DNA from: Caulochytrium protostelioides
Lineage: Eukaryota > Chytridiomycota > Caulochytriomycetes > Caulochytriales > Caulochytriaceae
Reading direction: 5' to 3'
Assembly (NCBI GenBank): GCA_003615045.1
Contig: ML014271.1
Coordinates: 1-42,064, forward strand
Length of the DNA stretch: 42,064 bases
Shown here piece by piece: positions 22,931-33,433 of this stretch. The position numbers and the translations under genes are program-made. How positions within the stretch are numbered: the first letter of the stretch is position 1; each line of letters opens with the position of its first letter. Below the pieces are notes generated by a model. The model saw only the letters and a program-made list of their open reading frames with translations, was not told the origin of the DNA and did not search any database.

Positions 22931-23632
22931 CGTGCCGGCGGCGGCGGCGGTGGCGGCGGCGGCGACAGGGCCGTGGATGCCGTGGACGCAGGCGGAGCCG
23001 GACGGCGGCGGCGGAGAAGCGCCGTCGGCGTGCGGTGACAGCGATGCGGGCGATGCCGGGCGAGAGCGGCGGCCAGCGGGAGACGTGCGGTGCGGTGCGG
23101 CGGCGCAGCGGAGCTCCGGCACGAGCAGCGGTCGTATGAACCGTTCGTATGAACCGGCGCGGCCGACCGATCCGCGGCAGTCGGCGTTCCGTGGTGCCCG
23201 AGGGCGGCCCGCAGGATCCGGTCGTTGCAGCGCGTCCGTCAAGACCACACGCTTGGCGTGGGCGGCGGCTGTCGGCGCGATGGCGTCGATGCGAGCACGT
23301 GCGCTGGCACGCGGGATGACGATCTTTGCCGGAGGCGGGCGTGGTGCCGTGGTCCCCGACGGGCGCCCTGGCGCCGGCCACCGGCCACCGGCCTTCCGAA
23401 ACAAGCGCTGGGGTACCTAGAGGGCCCAGCCACACGGACCCATGGCCCCCGGGCGGTGATGCGATGCAAACATAGCCGTCTATGAGAAAAGAGAGAGAGA
23501 GAGAGACGGCGCAAGCGCCGCGAGGACGCGATGCATAGCGAATGAGGGGTTCGAGAGAAAGAGACATCTTGCAGGACCTTGCATCACATACAACGCGGCG
23601 CCACGCTATGGCCGATGCTCGGCAGTGCCAAA
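22931..23632. other. Intergenic region with GA repeat
   Basis: About 700 bp between the RIC1 start (-) and the 3' end of the low-complexity protein gene (-). It includes a (GA)n microsatellite at 23491-23506 and GC-rich presumed RIC1 promoter and 5' UTR sequence. A minus-strand open frame runs through it into RIC1 exon 1, but its upstream part is Pro/Arg-rich and has no support as coding. Confidence 0.5.
23491..23506. repeat. (GA)8 microsatellite
   Basis: Eight GA dinucleotides in a row in the intergenic DNA upstream of RIC1, preceded by GAGAAAA. Simple sequence only; a GAGA-type promoter element is conceivable but unsupported. Confidence 0.85.
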
Positions 23633-26617
23633 CTAGTTCGGGTCGCCCTGGAAGTACATCATCGGCATGCCCGGGTAGCCCGCCGGCGCGTAGCCCATCG
23701 GCGGCGGCGGCGCGCTCGCATAGTCCATGGGTGCATAGTACAGTCCCGGCGGCGGCTGGCCATGCCCGTGCCCGTGCGGGCCCGACGAGGCTGTCGAAGA
23801 AAGATGGGTCCGCGGCACCATACCGCTGCTGCTCGCGTCGTCGGCGCCGCGTCCGGAGGATCCCCCGTGCAAGACATAGCTGCCACTCACGCCAACGCCA
23901 CCGTTCGTCCCCGATCGGCGCGGCCGCGTGCTGGCCATCTTGCTCATCGGACTCGTACCGCCGCCGGTGCTCTCGCTGCTCATTCCCGGCCCATGACCCC
24001 GGTTGGTGCCGTCGAGGTGCGGGCCGTTCGCGCCGGGGAGCGGCGCGTACATGGGCGACGGGCCTGCCATCGAGACCGGCGGCGGTCCGTAGTACCCGTA
24101 TTGCTGCGGGTAGTAGGCATAGTAGGGCACCGGGTAGCCCGGCATCGGGGGCGGAGGGCCCCCCTGCTGGCCGTAAGCCATGGGCATCCCGTTCGGCATG
24201 CCGGTGGGCATTCCTGGGTGCGGCGCCCAGCCGTACGGCGCCAGCGGCGGGAGCGTCGTGGGCACGCCGGCATGGTGGCCGCTCGGGCTGGCGACATCCG
24301 CGAGGTGCAGGCTGCCGGGATGCAGCGCGCCGCGGCCGGCACGCATCATGCCGCGGCCCATGTCGTAGCCACCTTCAGACATCGTGTCCATACCGTAGTG
24401 CATCGCTGGCGGCGGGTACGCGCCACTGAGGGGCATTCCCATCGGCATCGGCATCGACATCGGTCCTGGCCCGTTACTCGTGCCCCCGTGGCCCCCGTGG
24501 GCGCTGCGATGATACTCGCCGTGCAGCGACTCGGCGCGCTGCGGCATACTGCTGCTGGACGCGTGGAATTGCGCGGCCGCGGCGTTGAACGTCTGGGAAA
24601 CAGAGGACGCCGCGAGACGGAATGCGGACGCGGCGGCCGATCCGTGGTGGCCGGACGCGTTGGCGGAAGAGACGCGCGACCCCCGGCTCGAGATCGGCGG
24701 CGGCTTGGGCCGCTCGGACGGCGGAAGCACAATGTCGGCCGAGACGACGCTGACGAGCGTCTGTGGGCGCCGAATGGCCACCGAGCCGTTCCATCCGCGT
24801 CCGACGTCATGTGGATCGGGCTGCTTCATGGCCGGCAGTGACCGTGGCGGCGCGGGCGATCCCGCCGCAGCCGCCGGTGTCGCCGATGCCGCCGATGCCG
24901 TGGCCGGAGCCGATGGATACGTGGCTTTGACGGTCTTGGACGTTGGCACCGAGGCGATCGGCGCCAGCGGCGGCTTGCCCGGATCGTGCTTCCCATGCAG
25001 CATCGACTTGATGCGATCGGACATGTGCGAGGTCGACAACGACGACGACGCGGCATGGGCCTCGGCGTCCGAGGATGACGACGAAGCATTCGAGCCCGAT
25101 GATGGCGCGGCTGGCGGCGACGACAGCGACGACGTTGCGTGCGCCGACGCGGCCGCCGTCGCGGGGGAAGACGCCGCGGCGGCGTCGGACCGCGAGATGG
25201 CGGGCAAGGCGGCGCCGCGGTTCATGCGCATCCGGTTCAGCGGAAGCCCCGACCGCGTCGGCTCGCTGATGGCGCGGCGCGCCGGCACGGACCGCGGCAA
25301 GTCGGCCGATTCCGCGATGATGGGCAGCGACGAGGCGGGCTCGGCAGGCGCTGCGGAGCGCTGCTCGGCCGGATAGCGGTCGCCCTTCTCGTGTGCCGCG
25401 GCGGGCGGCGCCCGCGGGGCCGGGTACGCGGCCGAGCGGTGGTGGGCGCCGCCCGGTTTGGCCGGCGGGTGGGACGGCGCGGCGGCCGGCGCCGGAGCCG
25501 ATGGTGCAGCGGCGGGCGCCGCATCCGCATCCGACTCAGGCTCAGAGTCGGCGAGGTCCCCGCAGGAAAGGATCGGTACGACGTGTCCGCTCCGCGGGTC
25601 GATGATGGCGTTCGTGTTGCGCGAGAGGGAGAAGGACACGCGTTTGGCGGGTTTGCTCGGCGAGACGGGCGAGACGGTCTCGTAGCGCGCGGGGTCGTCC
25701 ATATGAAACAGGACCGGCACGTCGATGGCGAGGGGAGGGACGCGAGGTGGTGGGGGCGTATCGGCGGCGCCGTCGGCGGCGCCCGCGGCGGCGCCCTGGA
25801 CAGCGCTCTCGACGGCGACTTCGGCCGTGGAGGATTCCGATGCCAGTTCCCCCGCTACGTCGACGTCCCCATCGGCATGGATCACGACGGAGCCTGTGGG
25901 CGACGACAACGACGACGACGCTGAAGCAGATTCTGGCGCCAAGGACGCTGCAGCGCTGGCTCGGATGTCGATCTCCGGCTCCTCGGCCTCCGGGTCAGCC
26001 ACAAAGGACGTGGCTCGGCTCTCGTGGAGCAAGCGCGTGGCCCCCATCCCGTCATGGCTCTCCAGCATGGATGGCGATGCTGTCGAGGCGGTATCTTGCC
26101 GCTCCGGTGATGAATGCGCAGCTGCTAACACGAGGTGTTCAGCCGCGTCCGGGTTGGCATCAGCCTGCGGAAGCGTTTTTGGCTCGGCTGACGTTTCGGC
26201 GAACGATGCCTCGTGGCCTTGAGCGGCACGGTCAGGCTGTGCCTCAGCTCCGGCCGATATTACCGCATCGCTTGAAGGCGTCTCCCTGGGTGCCGCAGGA
26301 TCCTCGCGACGCCCGCGAATGTCGTCCTGCGCAACGTGGTGCCGGGCACCGGTGGCATCCATGGCACTCTTGTCGATGCGGGGATCGGTGCTCTCGTCCG
26401 TACTAGGACCAGCCGGATCGCGCGGTACCGACGACCTCATAGGCAGTGACGGCGGCGCGTCCATAAAGATCAGGTTCAGCGGCGGCCGAGCGGCCGGCGG
26501 CGTGAGAAGCCGCTCGCCTGGTGGCGACGTGTCCCAGAGACTGGGCTCATCCTGCTCAAATGCGGGTCCGAGGCCGTTGAAGCTCGATTCGGAGGCCGAG
26601 ACTGGCGGCGAGCCCAT
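23633..26617 (-). CDS. Large low-complexity protein with a PP1 docking-type motif, function unknown
   Basis: I do not recognise the family. The 994-aa start is the ATG at 26615-26617 in an ideal context (CGCACCATGGGC); the frame extends 52 codons further only from a TTG. The protein is almost wholly disordered: acidic Ser/Ala-rich N-terminal half, basic Ser/Ala-rich middle, and a C-terminal third rich in Pro, Tyr, Gly and Met (YYAYYPQQYGYYGPPP), a prion-like composition seen in RNA-binding and condensate proteins. The only ordered-looking block is KRVSFSLSRNTNAIIDP (about residues 325-341). KRVSF fits the RVxF consensus used to bind protein phosphatase 1, and sits in an otherwise disordered chain as such motifs usually do. 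Flanking SP/TP sites could be phosphorylated. That it is a PP1-binding subunit is inference. No membrane segment or coiled coil was seen. Confidence 0.75.
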   Translation of the reverse strand: MGSPPVSASESSFNGLGPAFEQDEPSLWDTSPPGERLLTPPAARPPLNLIFMDAPPSLPMRSSVPRDPAGPSTDESTDPRIDKSAMDATGARHHVAQDDIRGRREDPAAPRETPSSDAVISAGAEAQPDRAAQGHEASFAETSAEPKTLPQADANPDAAEHLVLAAAHSSPERQDTASTASPSMLESHDGMGATRLLHESRATSFVADPEAEEPEIDIRASAAASLAPESASASSSLSSPTGSVVIHADGDVDVAGELASESSTAEVAVESAVQGAAAGAADGAADTPPPPRVPPLAIDVPVLFHMDDPARYETVSPVSPSKPAKRVSFSLSRNTNAIIDPRSGHVVPILSCGDLADSEPESDADAAPAAAPSAPAPAAAPSHPPAKPGGAHHRSAAYPAPRAPPAAAHEKGDRYPAEQRSAAPAEPASSLPIIAESADLPRSVPARRAISEPTRSGLPLNRMRMNRGAALPAISRSDAAAASSPATAAASAHATSSLSSPPAAPSSGSNASSSSSDAEAHAASSSLSTSHMSDRIKSMLHGKHDPGKPPLAPIASVPTSKTVKATYPSAPATASAASATPAAAAGSPAPPRSLPAMKQPDPHDVGRGWNGSVAIRRPQTLVSVVSADIVLPPSERPKPPPISSRGSRVSSANASGHHGSAAASAFRLAASSVSQTFNAAAAQFHASSSSMPQRAESLHGEYHRSAHGGHGGTSNGPGPMSMPMPMGMPLSGAYPPPAMHYGMDTMSEGGYDMGRGMMRAGRGALHPGSLHLADVASPSGHHAGVPTTLPPLAPYGWAPHPGMPTGMPNGMPMAYGQQGGPPPPMPGYPVPYYAYYPQQYGYYGPPPVSMAGPSPMYAPLPGANGPHLDGTNRGHGPGMSSESTGGGTSPMSKMASTRPRRSGTNGGVGVSGSYVLHGGSSGRGADDASSSGMVPRTHLSSTASSGPHGHGHGQPPPGLYYAPMDYASAPPPPMGYAPAGYPGMPMMYFQGDPN

Positions 26618-28017
26618 GGTGCGTACGCCGCGACGCCGCGTGGTGGCAGAGCCCCTGGCGCAGAACAAGCCGGACCGGCCAAGCACGTCAGCGGAAACGA
26701 TTCGGCGCGCTCTCAGTAACAAACAACCAAGAAAACAAAGGGCGGGCAGGGGCAGGGATCGGCAGTCCACCAAGAAATCCCAGAGACGACGCTAACGCGA
26801 TGAGGAGACGTCGACGCCGATCGTCTCACGCCCTGGCGGCGAGCATCCCGTCTGGTGTGAAACCGTCATATACCATCTGACGATGATGGAGAAATCGCGG
26901 GTGGCATACTAACCCTCTCTTTCTGAACAGTGCCGCCACCTCATGGCCGTGACGGTGCCGGCGTCCCCAGGTGAATTGATTCTTGGGCGCCGATCGCCGA
27001 GCGGGGGACATGGCATCAGAAATAAACGCCACCCATGGGCCAATGCCGAGGATCAGGCGCCGATAACCGCAGCGCGCCGCCGAAGCTTCTCGAAGCGTTC
27101 TGCAGGGCGGCTCCTGGATGACCGATTCCTCGCGTCGCGTGCGTGAGCCTTCGCGGTATACTCGACCGTGCTTGTTCTCGTGCAAGCGCCTGGTTGGGCA
27201 GGCCCCTAAGCCAAGGGTCCCGATCAGCCTTTCTCCGCGGCCTCCACGGCCGATGAAGGAAGGCCTCTGGGAAGGGGCCGGGCCGCCGCCGTTTTAAATG
27301 CGGCAACCGACCAGCGGGACGTGGCCATCAGCATGGCGGCGTGACACCACCAGGCCGCCCTGGCGCTTCCGACGCCTTGCCGGCGACCCCGACCCGTCCC
27401 CATGGCACCGCACCGCTCCGTTCCACTCCGCACGGCGACGCGCCAGGAACTGTCGTCTCGTTGCTTGAGCAAGCGAAGGCGACTCCCCGGCAGATCCATC
27501 ATCACAAAGACCGCTCCACATCGGACTGGGTCGGGTCGGGTCGGGGTGACGAGGCCGCGGTCCTCACGCGGCGGAGAAAGCAAACGACGAAGGGGACCAC
27601 GCCCTCGTCTCGCATGAATCAACGACGCGGTTGTGACGGTCAGAGTCGAGGTCGCACACAGTCCGGCTCAACAGAACAATCGTCGTCTCGCCTAATACGG
27701 GGCGGGGCAATGGCATAGGCTGCAGGCTCCGAGTGACGCTCGTCGCAGACATATGATGACACAGGATCTGATAAACCTTAAACCAGGTATAACCCAGACT
27801 TCTCTGAAAAAAAGCCTTCAGTGACGGCGTGATGGCCCAGAGAGGCACGAAAGGACCATGAACCGCGCCCAGGACAAGCATTCCATACGCCACGGATTGG
27901 ATCCATTCACTCTCTCCGGATCGGGGCTGTCCCCGCCTGTTGCCGCCGCCTCGCCGATCGCTCGCCGTGCGTCGTGCCCGGCTGCCCGCTGCCGGCCATG
28001 CTGCGGGGCCATCCGCC
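26618..28017. other. Intergenic, divergent promoter region
   Basis: About 1.4 kb between the divergent low-complexity protein and coiled-coil genes. Only short frames without recognisable domains are present. No repeat, RNA gene or mobile-element signature was seen. Confidence 0.5.
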
Positions 28018-30983
28018 ATGCTAAACCAAGATCCCACGTGGCGCGGCGATCCTCACGCCGCCGGTCGGCCTGAGTCGCCCGAACTCCGCGGCACGGCGCT
28101 CCCACTCCCGCCCATCGCCTCGCCCGGCGGCCTGTCCCATCCGCCATCATTACCATACACTGCCAAGGCCTCCGCCGCGTCGCCCTCCGCCGCGTCGCCG
28201 TCCCGGCCCCGAGCCGAGCTTGAGTCCAGCTCACGCCATCCCCAGCATGGCCACCACCATGACGGCGCGGCGGCCGGCGATGCGGTGGGTCTCGATCGCG
28301 TGTGCAGCGGCTGCCAAGCCCAGCTCACGCATGCGTTCGAGCACTGTCTCCAGGCCATGATCCTCCCATCCAGTGGCGGCAGTGGCGCAGGCGTCAGCGC
28401 GCCGCTGCTGCTCGACGGCATCAACCAGATCGATGAGATGGCCGACACGCAGCAGCTGACGGCGGCGCCGTTCTTTCGGCTGATTCCGGAACCCGTGGTC
28501 CCTGAGCACCGCCTCGTCACAGCGCACGACCGCATCGAGGCCGAGCAGTGGGCCTTCCGTGAAGAAAAGCGCCACCCGCCGAAACTCGCCAGCGGCGCGG
28601 CGAGCACGTGGTCCGAGCACGCGCCCTTTCCGGGACACGTCTACAAGCAGACGCTGGATGCGCAGCGCCACGAGATCCGGCAGTTGCGACAGCAGCTCTA
28701 CCTGCAAACCAAGCGCGAGCGAGAGACCGACGCCGCGCTCGAGCACATGCGCCGCGCGCTCCACAAGAGCAACCACTTCTCGCTCACCGCCGAGCAGTGG
28801 CACCATGACGAAAGCGCGCGGCTTGTCGCCGATGTGCAGAAGCTCAAGCTGCAGCTCGCCGGGTGTCTCGGCACCATCTTCCATCTGCAGCAGGCCAACC
28901 AACAGCAGCTCCAGCAGCTCCAGCAGCAGCAACTTCAGCAGCCCACGAATGGACGGTCTTCGGGAGACCGCCATCGGCTCTCGCGGCGGGGGCTCAACTC
29001 AACGTCGCCCCTCAACGACGACGGCGGCGAGGAGGGCGACGCGGACGAGCAGGAGGAAGCGTACCGCATGATCGACCAGCTCGAGACGACCGTCGCGGAC
29101 TTGAAACAGCAGCTCAAAAACGCGCTGCGCGAAGTGCTCGAGTCAAACCGGGTCCGCGATGCTCTGCGCGAAGAAGCCAGCAAGGGCACGACGTCCGCCC
29201 AGAACGCGAACCAGGTGCTCGCGGGCAACCTGGACCGCATGGCGGCGCACTATGAGACGAGCATGCAGGATCTGGTGCATGCGCGCCTGCGGATTCGCGA
29301 GCTCGAGTTCCAGCTCGATGAGATGATGATGCAGTTCAACGCGATGGGCGACGTCAAAGTGGGGCTGGAGCGCAACGTCGCCGAGCTCACCGCCACGGTG
29401 GCGGAGCTCACGGCCGACTACAAGGCCACGACGGCCGATCTGCAGCAGACGCGGGCGCGGGCGGACGTAGCGGAGCGCGACTTACGGTACACGGGGGCGA
29501 CGCTGGACGCGCTCAAAACCTCCTCAGCCGCGACCATCAGCGACTTGAAGCGCAGTCTCGATACGGAGCTCAAAGTCAAGGTCATGAACGAGCGCTCTCT
29601 CAAGCAGCTGCGCAGCGATAAAGACAGCCTCACGGCGCAGCTGCGCGACTCCATGAAGGCGCGCGAAGCGCTGCAGAACCAAATGGCCGAGGAAGTCGAG
29701 GCGCTCAGTACCAAGTTGACGCAGTCCCACCAGAAGGTCAGTCGGCTGGAAGGCGAGCTGCGCGAAGAAACCAAGCAGCGCGAGGCCCTTGTCCTTACCC
29801 GAGAGCAGCTCATGTTCCAGCTGACGGATGTGCGCGGCACGCTGGCCAATGAAGAGCGTGCCCGCCAGCAGCTCTCGGAGGAACTTGCACTCGTGCGGCG
29901 CCAGGTCGATGAGCGCGTCAAAGTCTATGAAGAGCAGATCCAGCGACTGGACCAAACAAAGATCAATCTCGCCAACGACAAGCGGCAGCTAACCGAAAAG
30001 GTCAAGACGCTGCGCGCAGACATGCGCCTGCATGCGGCGGAGTGCGAGAAGGCGCAGGCGGAACGGGAAGAGGTGACGCAGCAGCTGGCCTTGGCCCGGA
30101 GCGATGCCGCCGACCAACAGCAACGCGATGCCGCCACCATTCAAGAGCTGCAGCTGCATCAGCGCCAGCTCGAGGCGCAGATCACGTCCCAAAAGTCGTC
30201 CAATCACGGTCTGCAGCAATGCATCTCGACCGCGCGTGAGGAGCGTGTGGTGGTTGAGAAGGAGCTGACGACGCTCAAGCACTCGCATTCGATGCTGCTC
30301 CAGAAGCACGGCGAGCTCGAAAAGGACCACCACACCATCGTCAATGAACGCCGCGCGTTCGCCTCACAGATCGTGGCGCTGAATGGCAAGATCGGCGAGC
30401 TGAACAACGTCATCACCTCGGTTTCGCAGGAAGCCCAGCAGGACGCGGCTGAGAAAGCCACCCAGATCCATATGCTGGAGCACGACCGGGCCAACCTGAA
30501 GGAGCAGTGCGACATGACCCAGAAGCGGCTCGAGCGAGCCGAAGGGCTGGCCAACGACAAGGAGCTCGAGATCGCGAAGCTGCAGCAAGAGATCACTGCG
30601 CTTCTCGCGAACCGCGAAGTGCTGGGGACCCAACTGCTGGATGCCCGCCAGTCGCTCCTCAACGAGCGCAAACTCGTCCACGACTACGAGAAGACCAACC
30701 AGAGGATCGACCGGCGCGCGGCACAGCGGTCCGAAGGCCGTCTCGAAGCGGCTCGGATGCGCATGACGGTCCACGACCACGTGGCGCAGCAGCTCGCCGA
30801 GACGACCACCCAGCTCTCCCGTCTCGTGGCACTGACCCCCGAGTACGTCACCGATCTGCCCGTGGTCGTCGACGACGCCAACCGGCTCGGCCTGGCGGAC
30901 AAGGAGACGTCGTCGCCGCCCGCCTCGGCACGCGTGCGGGGCGGTCACGGCAACACCAACGGCAACAGCAACACCAACGGCAA

Positions 30984-31015
<32 letters not shown>

Positions 31016-31021
31016 CCAACG

Positions 31022-31052
<31 letters not shown>

Positions 31053-31158
31053 TAACAGCGAACGCAAAGACCGCCGCGAACGCGACAAGGACCGCGCTGA
31101 GAAGGAGCGGCTGGAACGTCGAAACGGCCCGTCGAGACCCAAGCTGCTGGTCGTCTAA
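28018..31158 (+). CDS. Long coiled-coil protein, function unknown
   Basis: A 1046-aa protein from the first ATG (28018-28020, context ATCCGCCATGCT); upstream the frame is open only from a TTG. After a Pro/Ser-rich leader comes a short ordered segment with CSGCQAQLTHAFEHC (four Cys/His that could bind metal, near residues 98-112). Heptad-rich coiled coil runs from about 210 to 940, broken at about 296-350 by a poly-Gln stretch and an acidic loop. The coiled coil is rich in Leu/Glu/Lys/Gln and has no motor, GRIP or other catalytic domain. The tail holds an Asn/Ser/Gly/Thr repeat and ends in a basic Arg/Lys/Glu segment. Centrosomal, basal-body or cytoskeletal scaffolding would suit a zoosporic organism but is only a guess. 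Its stop lies 213 bp from that of the convergent dehydrogenase. Confidence 0.85.
30949..31059 (+). repeat. (AAC-AGC)n microsatellite encoding Asn/Ser/Gly/Thr repeats
   Basis: 111 bp of trinucleotide-register repeat (AACAGC, AACACC, AACGGC units) inside the coiled-coil gene, encoding runs such as NSNSNSNS and NTNGNS. Being in frame, length changes would not disrupt the gene. The interruptions by ACC and GGC suggest an older, partly stabilised array. Confidence 0.9.
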
Positions 31159-31371
31159 GCCACGACGCCGTCTCGTTTCAGGACCGGTGGCCCTGCGTCT
31201 CTTCTCTGCTGAACCTCATTGTGCATCTGCGTCGACGGACCGGATCCGTCGTGTGGATCTCTTGGGACCCTCTGACGACGAGAAATAATAGAATGAACAT
31301 GAAATGTTAAAAAAACGCGTGACCGTTACCAGACGGTGCAAGCACCCGACGAGAGAAAAAGAAGGCCTGGA

Positions 31372-32436
31372 TCAGCTGCCGCGGACGTACTTGATCTGCG
31401 TGATGGTCTTCGGATCCGCATTGCCTTCGGCAATGAGATGGACGCGGTGGAAGAGCGGGAACTGGTCGAGCTTGTTGTCGCGCTCGAGCACCTTGCAGAC
31501 CTCGGCGGCCGTGAGCACGCCCTGCAGCTTCTGCCCGTTGAGCATCTCGTCCTCGAGCTCGGCGAAGGACTTGTCGGACAGGACAAACGCTTCCGCGACG
31601 CGGCGGTTGCGTCCACCAAAACACGTCGTGATCACGTCGGCGACGCCGCAGCTCTCGAGGAACGTCTGGTCGTTGACGCCCTTGTAGTACATAGACGCAA
31701 ATCGGCGCATCTCGATGAGGCCGATGCGAATGATGGCGGCTTTGGTGTTGTCGCCCCCCTTGAGGCCGTCGACGAACCCGGCGGCGACGGCGATGATGTT
31801 CTTGAGCGCGCCGCAGAGCTCGACGCCCGCCACGTCCTGGACCATATGGGTGTGGAAGTAGTCGGTATGGAAGAGCTCGCGCCACAGGGCGCCGTTCGCC
31901 TCGTCCGCATAGCCGACGGTCGTTTCGCAGAACTGGCGCGCGGCCACCTCGTTGGCAATGTTGGCGCCCATCAGCACGGAGACATCGATCTGCAGCGCGT
32001 CGCGGATCGAGTGCGAGACGAGCTGGATGCCGCTTTGCGAGCCGTCGAGGCCCTTGATGAGGGAAATGGCGCGCGCCGAGGGCGCGATGTGGCCGCGGAG
32101 CTGCTCACACACCTTCTTGACGAACTGGTGCGGCAGCACAAACACCAGCAGGGTCGCGTCCTTGACGGTCTCGACGAGGTCGGGGCATGCGGTGACGTTG
32201 TGCGGCAGCGGGATCCCGGGGAGATACTTGACGTTCTCGTGGCGCGTGTTGATCAGATCGGTCAGCTTCTGGCCATCGACCGTTTCCTCAAAGACCCACA
32301 TGCGGACCTCGCGCTCCATGTGGCGCTCGGGCACCTGGGACCATTCGAGAACGCGCTCGCCGGCGATCATGGCGATCGTGCTGCCCCAGTTGCCAGAGCC
32401 GATAATGGCTAGGCGCTCGCGCATCGCGGCCGTCAT
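31372..32436 (-). CDS. GPD1: NAD-dependent glycerol-3-phosphate dehydrogenase
   Basis: Reduces dihydroxyacetone phosphate to glycerol 3-phosphate with NADH, feeding glycerol, osmolyte and phospholipid synthesis and redox balance. The start at ATG 32434-32436 (context GCACAATGACG) gives 354 aa, the usual family length. It places the Rossmann motif IIGSGNWGST at residues 11-20. Other family signatures are FVLPHQFV, SLIKGLD (K128), ELCGALKNIIAVAAGFVDGL with the catalytic lysine at about K212, GDNTKAAIIRIG, and GGRNRRVAEAF near the C-terminal substrate pocket. All key residues are present. The frame stays open upstream to 33228; an in-frame ATG at 32845-32847 would add 137 residues rich in Arg, Ser, Ala and Leu with hardly any acids, resembling a mitochondrial presequence. 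I chose the shorter form because of length and the drop in GC at third positions upstream. Confidence 0.95.
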   Translation of the reverse strand: MTAAMRERLAIIGSGNWGSTIAMIAGERVLEWSQVPERHMEREVRMWVFEETVDGQKLTDLINTRHENVKYLPGIPLPHNVTACPDLVETVKDATLLVFVLPHQFVKKVCEQLRGHIAPSARAISLIKGLDGSQSGIQLVSHSIRDALQIDVSVLMGANIANEVAARQFCETTVGYADEANGALWRELFHTDYFHTHMVQDVAGVELCGALKNIIAVAAGFVDGLKGGDNTKAAIIRIGLIEMRRFASMYYKGVNDQTFLESCGVADVITTCFGGRNRRVAEAFVLSDKSFAELEDEMLNGQKLQGVLTAAEVCKVLERDNKLDQFPLFHRVHLIAEGNADPKTITQIKYVRGS

Positions 32437-33433
32437 TGTGCGCTCGGAAGCCAAGGTCGCCTTGCTGCTCGTCGGCGTCGTCGCTCGGGAGGAGACGCTC
32501 CAGCGGCGGATCGGCGGCGTCCGAGGGTGGTGGATCGCTGCGGGGTTGTCAGCCGATGACTGCCACGCGGGAGCCACGCACGGGATGCGATGGCGCGTCG
32601 GGATGAGCGCTGGCGTCGATCGTGCGAGTCGTGCCGAGACGGTGCTGAGTCTCGGGGGAAGAAGAGGCCAAGCCGCTGAGGACCGAGAGGCCCACCCGCG
32701 AGGAGCGGGAGCCGGCGTGCAGCAACGGGAACGGGACGCGCGTGATGCCACCGAGCACGCGAGACGGACCGACGCGGAAACCAAGGAAGCGGAGGCGGCG
32801 CGCAGGGGCAGAGACCGAGAAGCGGTCGAGAGCACCACCAACGCCATGCTCAATGAGCCGATCCACTCACGCGGCGCCTCCGTTCCGGATGGAGGGAGCT
32901 GGAGCCGCGGTATGCCCGCGGCATCCTGTCGGCGCCGCCCCCCGCGCCGGCGACACGGGCGCTTGCCTCTGCGCGCCGAGGCACCCTTCACCCTGCGGCG
33001 CCTCCACAAGGGGTCCGTGCGCGCCGCCGGCTCGGCGGTCCGGTCAGGCGCATCGGGAATCGGGCGGCCGTCGCGTCGGACGGCCGCGGCATCCGATCGC
33101 GGATCGGCACGACGCGGTGCTGTTCGGCGAGTATCGACGCGTGCGGCTCCCACGGCCGCCCGCGATTCGCGCGGCATGGCGAGGGCTCCCGCGGCGTGGG
33201 GCACGCGACACCCTTGGGGTTGCCGCAACGACGGCGAAGAGGCTTAGCCAAGCGAGGGGCTGGAGGGTCGACACGTCGGCGACGGGTCTCCTCGCCCTGG
33301 CCGCCGAGGTCATCGTCCGCATCCAGCCCAGTCGACGAGTCATCGCTGCGTCTCAGAAGGTGGTCTCACCAGGATATACTCTGTATCTGTATAATCTGTA
33401 TCTGTATCGTATAGTTCATCGTTCTTCTCCGCT
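32437..33433. other. Upstream region of the dehydrogenase gene with open frame
   Basis: About 1 kb between the dehydrogenase (-) and the membrane protein gene (-). On the minus strand it stays open in the dehydrogenase frame up to 33228 (see that entry). Near 33374-33411 there is an imperfect CTGTAT-rich repeat just downstream of the membrane-protein stop. Nothing else recognisable. Confidence 0.45.
33374..33411. repeat. Imperfect CTGTAT repeat
   Basis: Two near-copies of a TCTGTATCTGTAT-type unit separated by AA, in the AT-richer 3' flank of the membrane-protein gene. On the minus strand this reads ATACAGATACAG, which may be part of its 3' end-processing region. Short and imperfect. Confidence 0.5.

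Noticed and set aside
23579-24841. Plus-strand frame of about 420 codons opposite the low-complexity protein
   Set aside because: Antisense shadow with Arg/His-rich composition; the minus frame has a good Kozak ATG and consistent composition.
31952-33247. Plus-strand frame of 431 codons antisense to the dehydrogenase
   Set aside because: It mirrors the codon pattern of the minus-strand dehydrogenase and its upstream DNA; the sense frame has full family conservation and this one has none.
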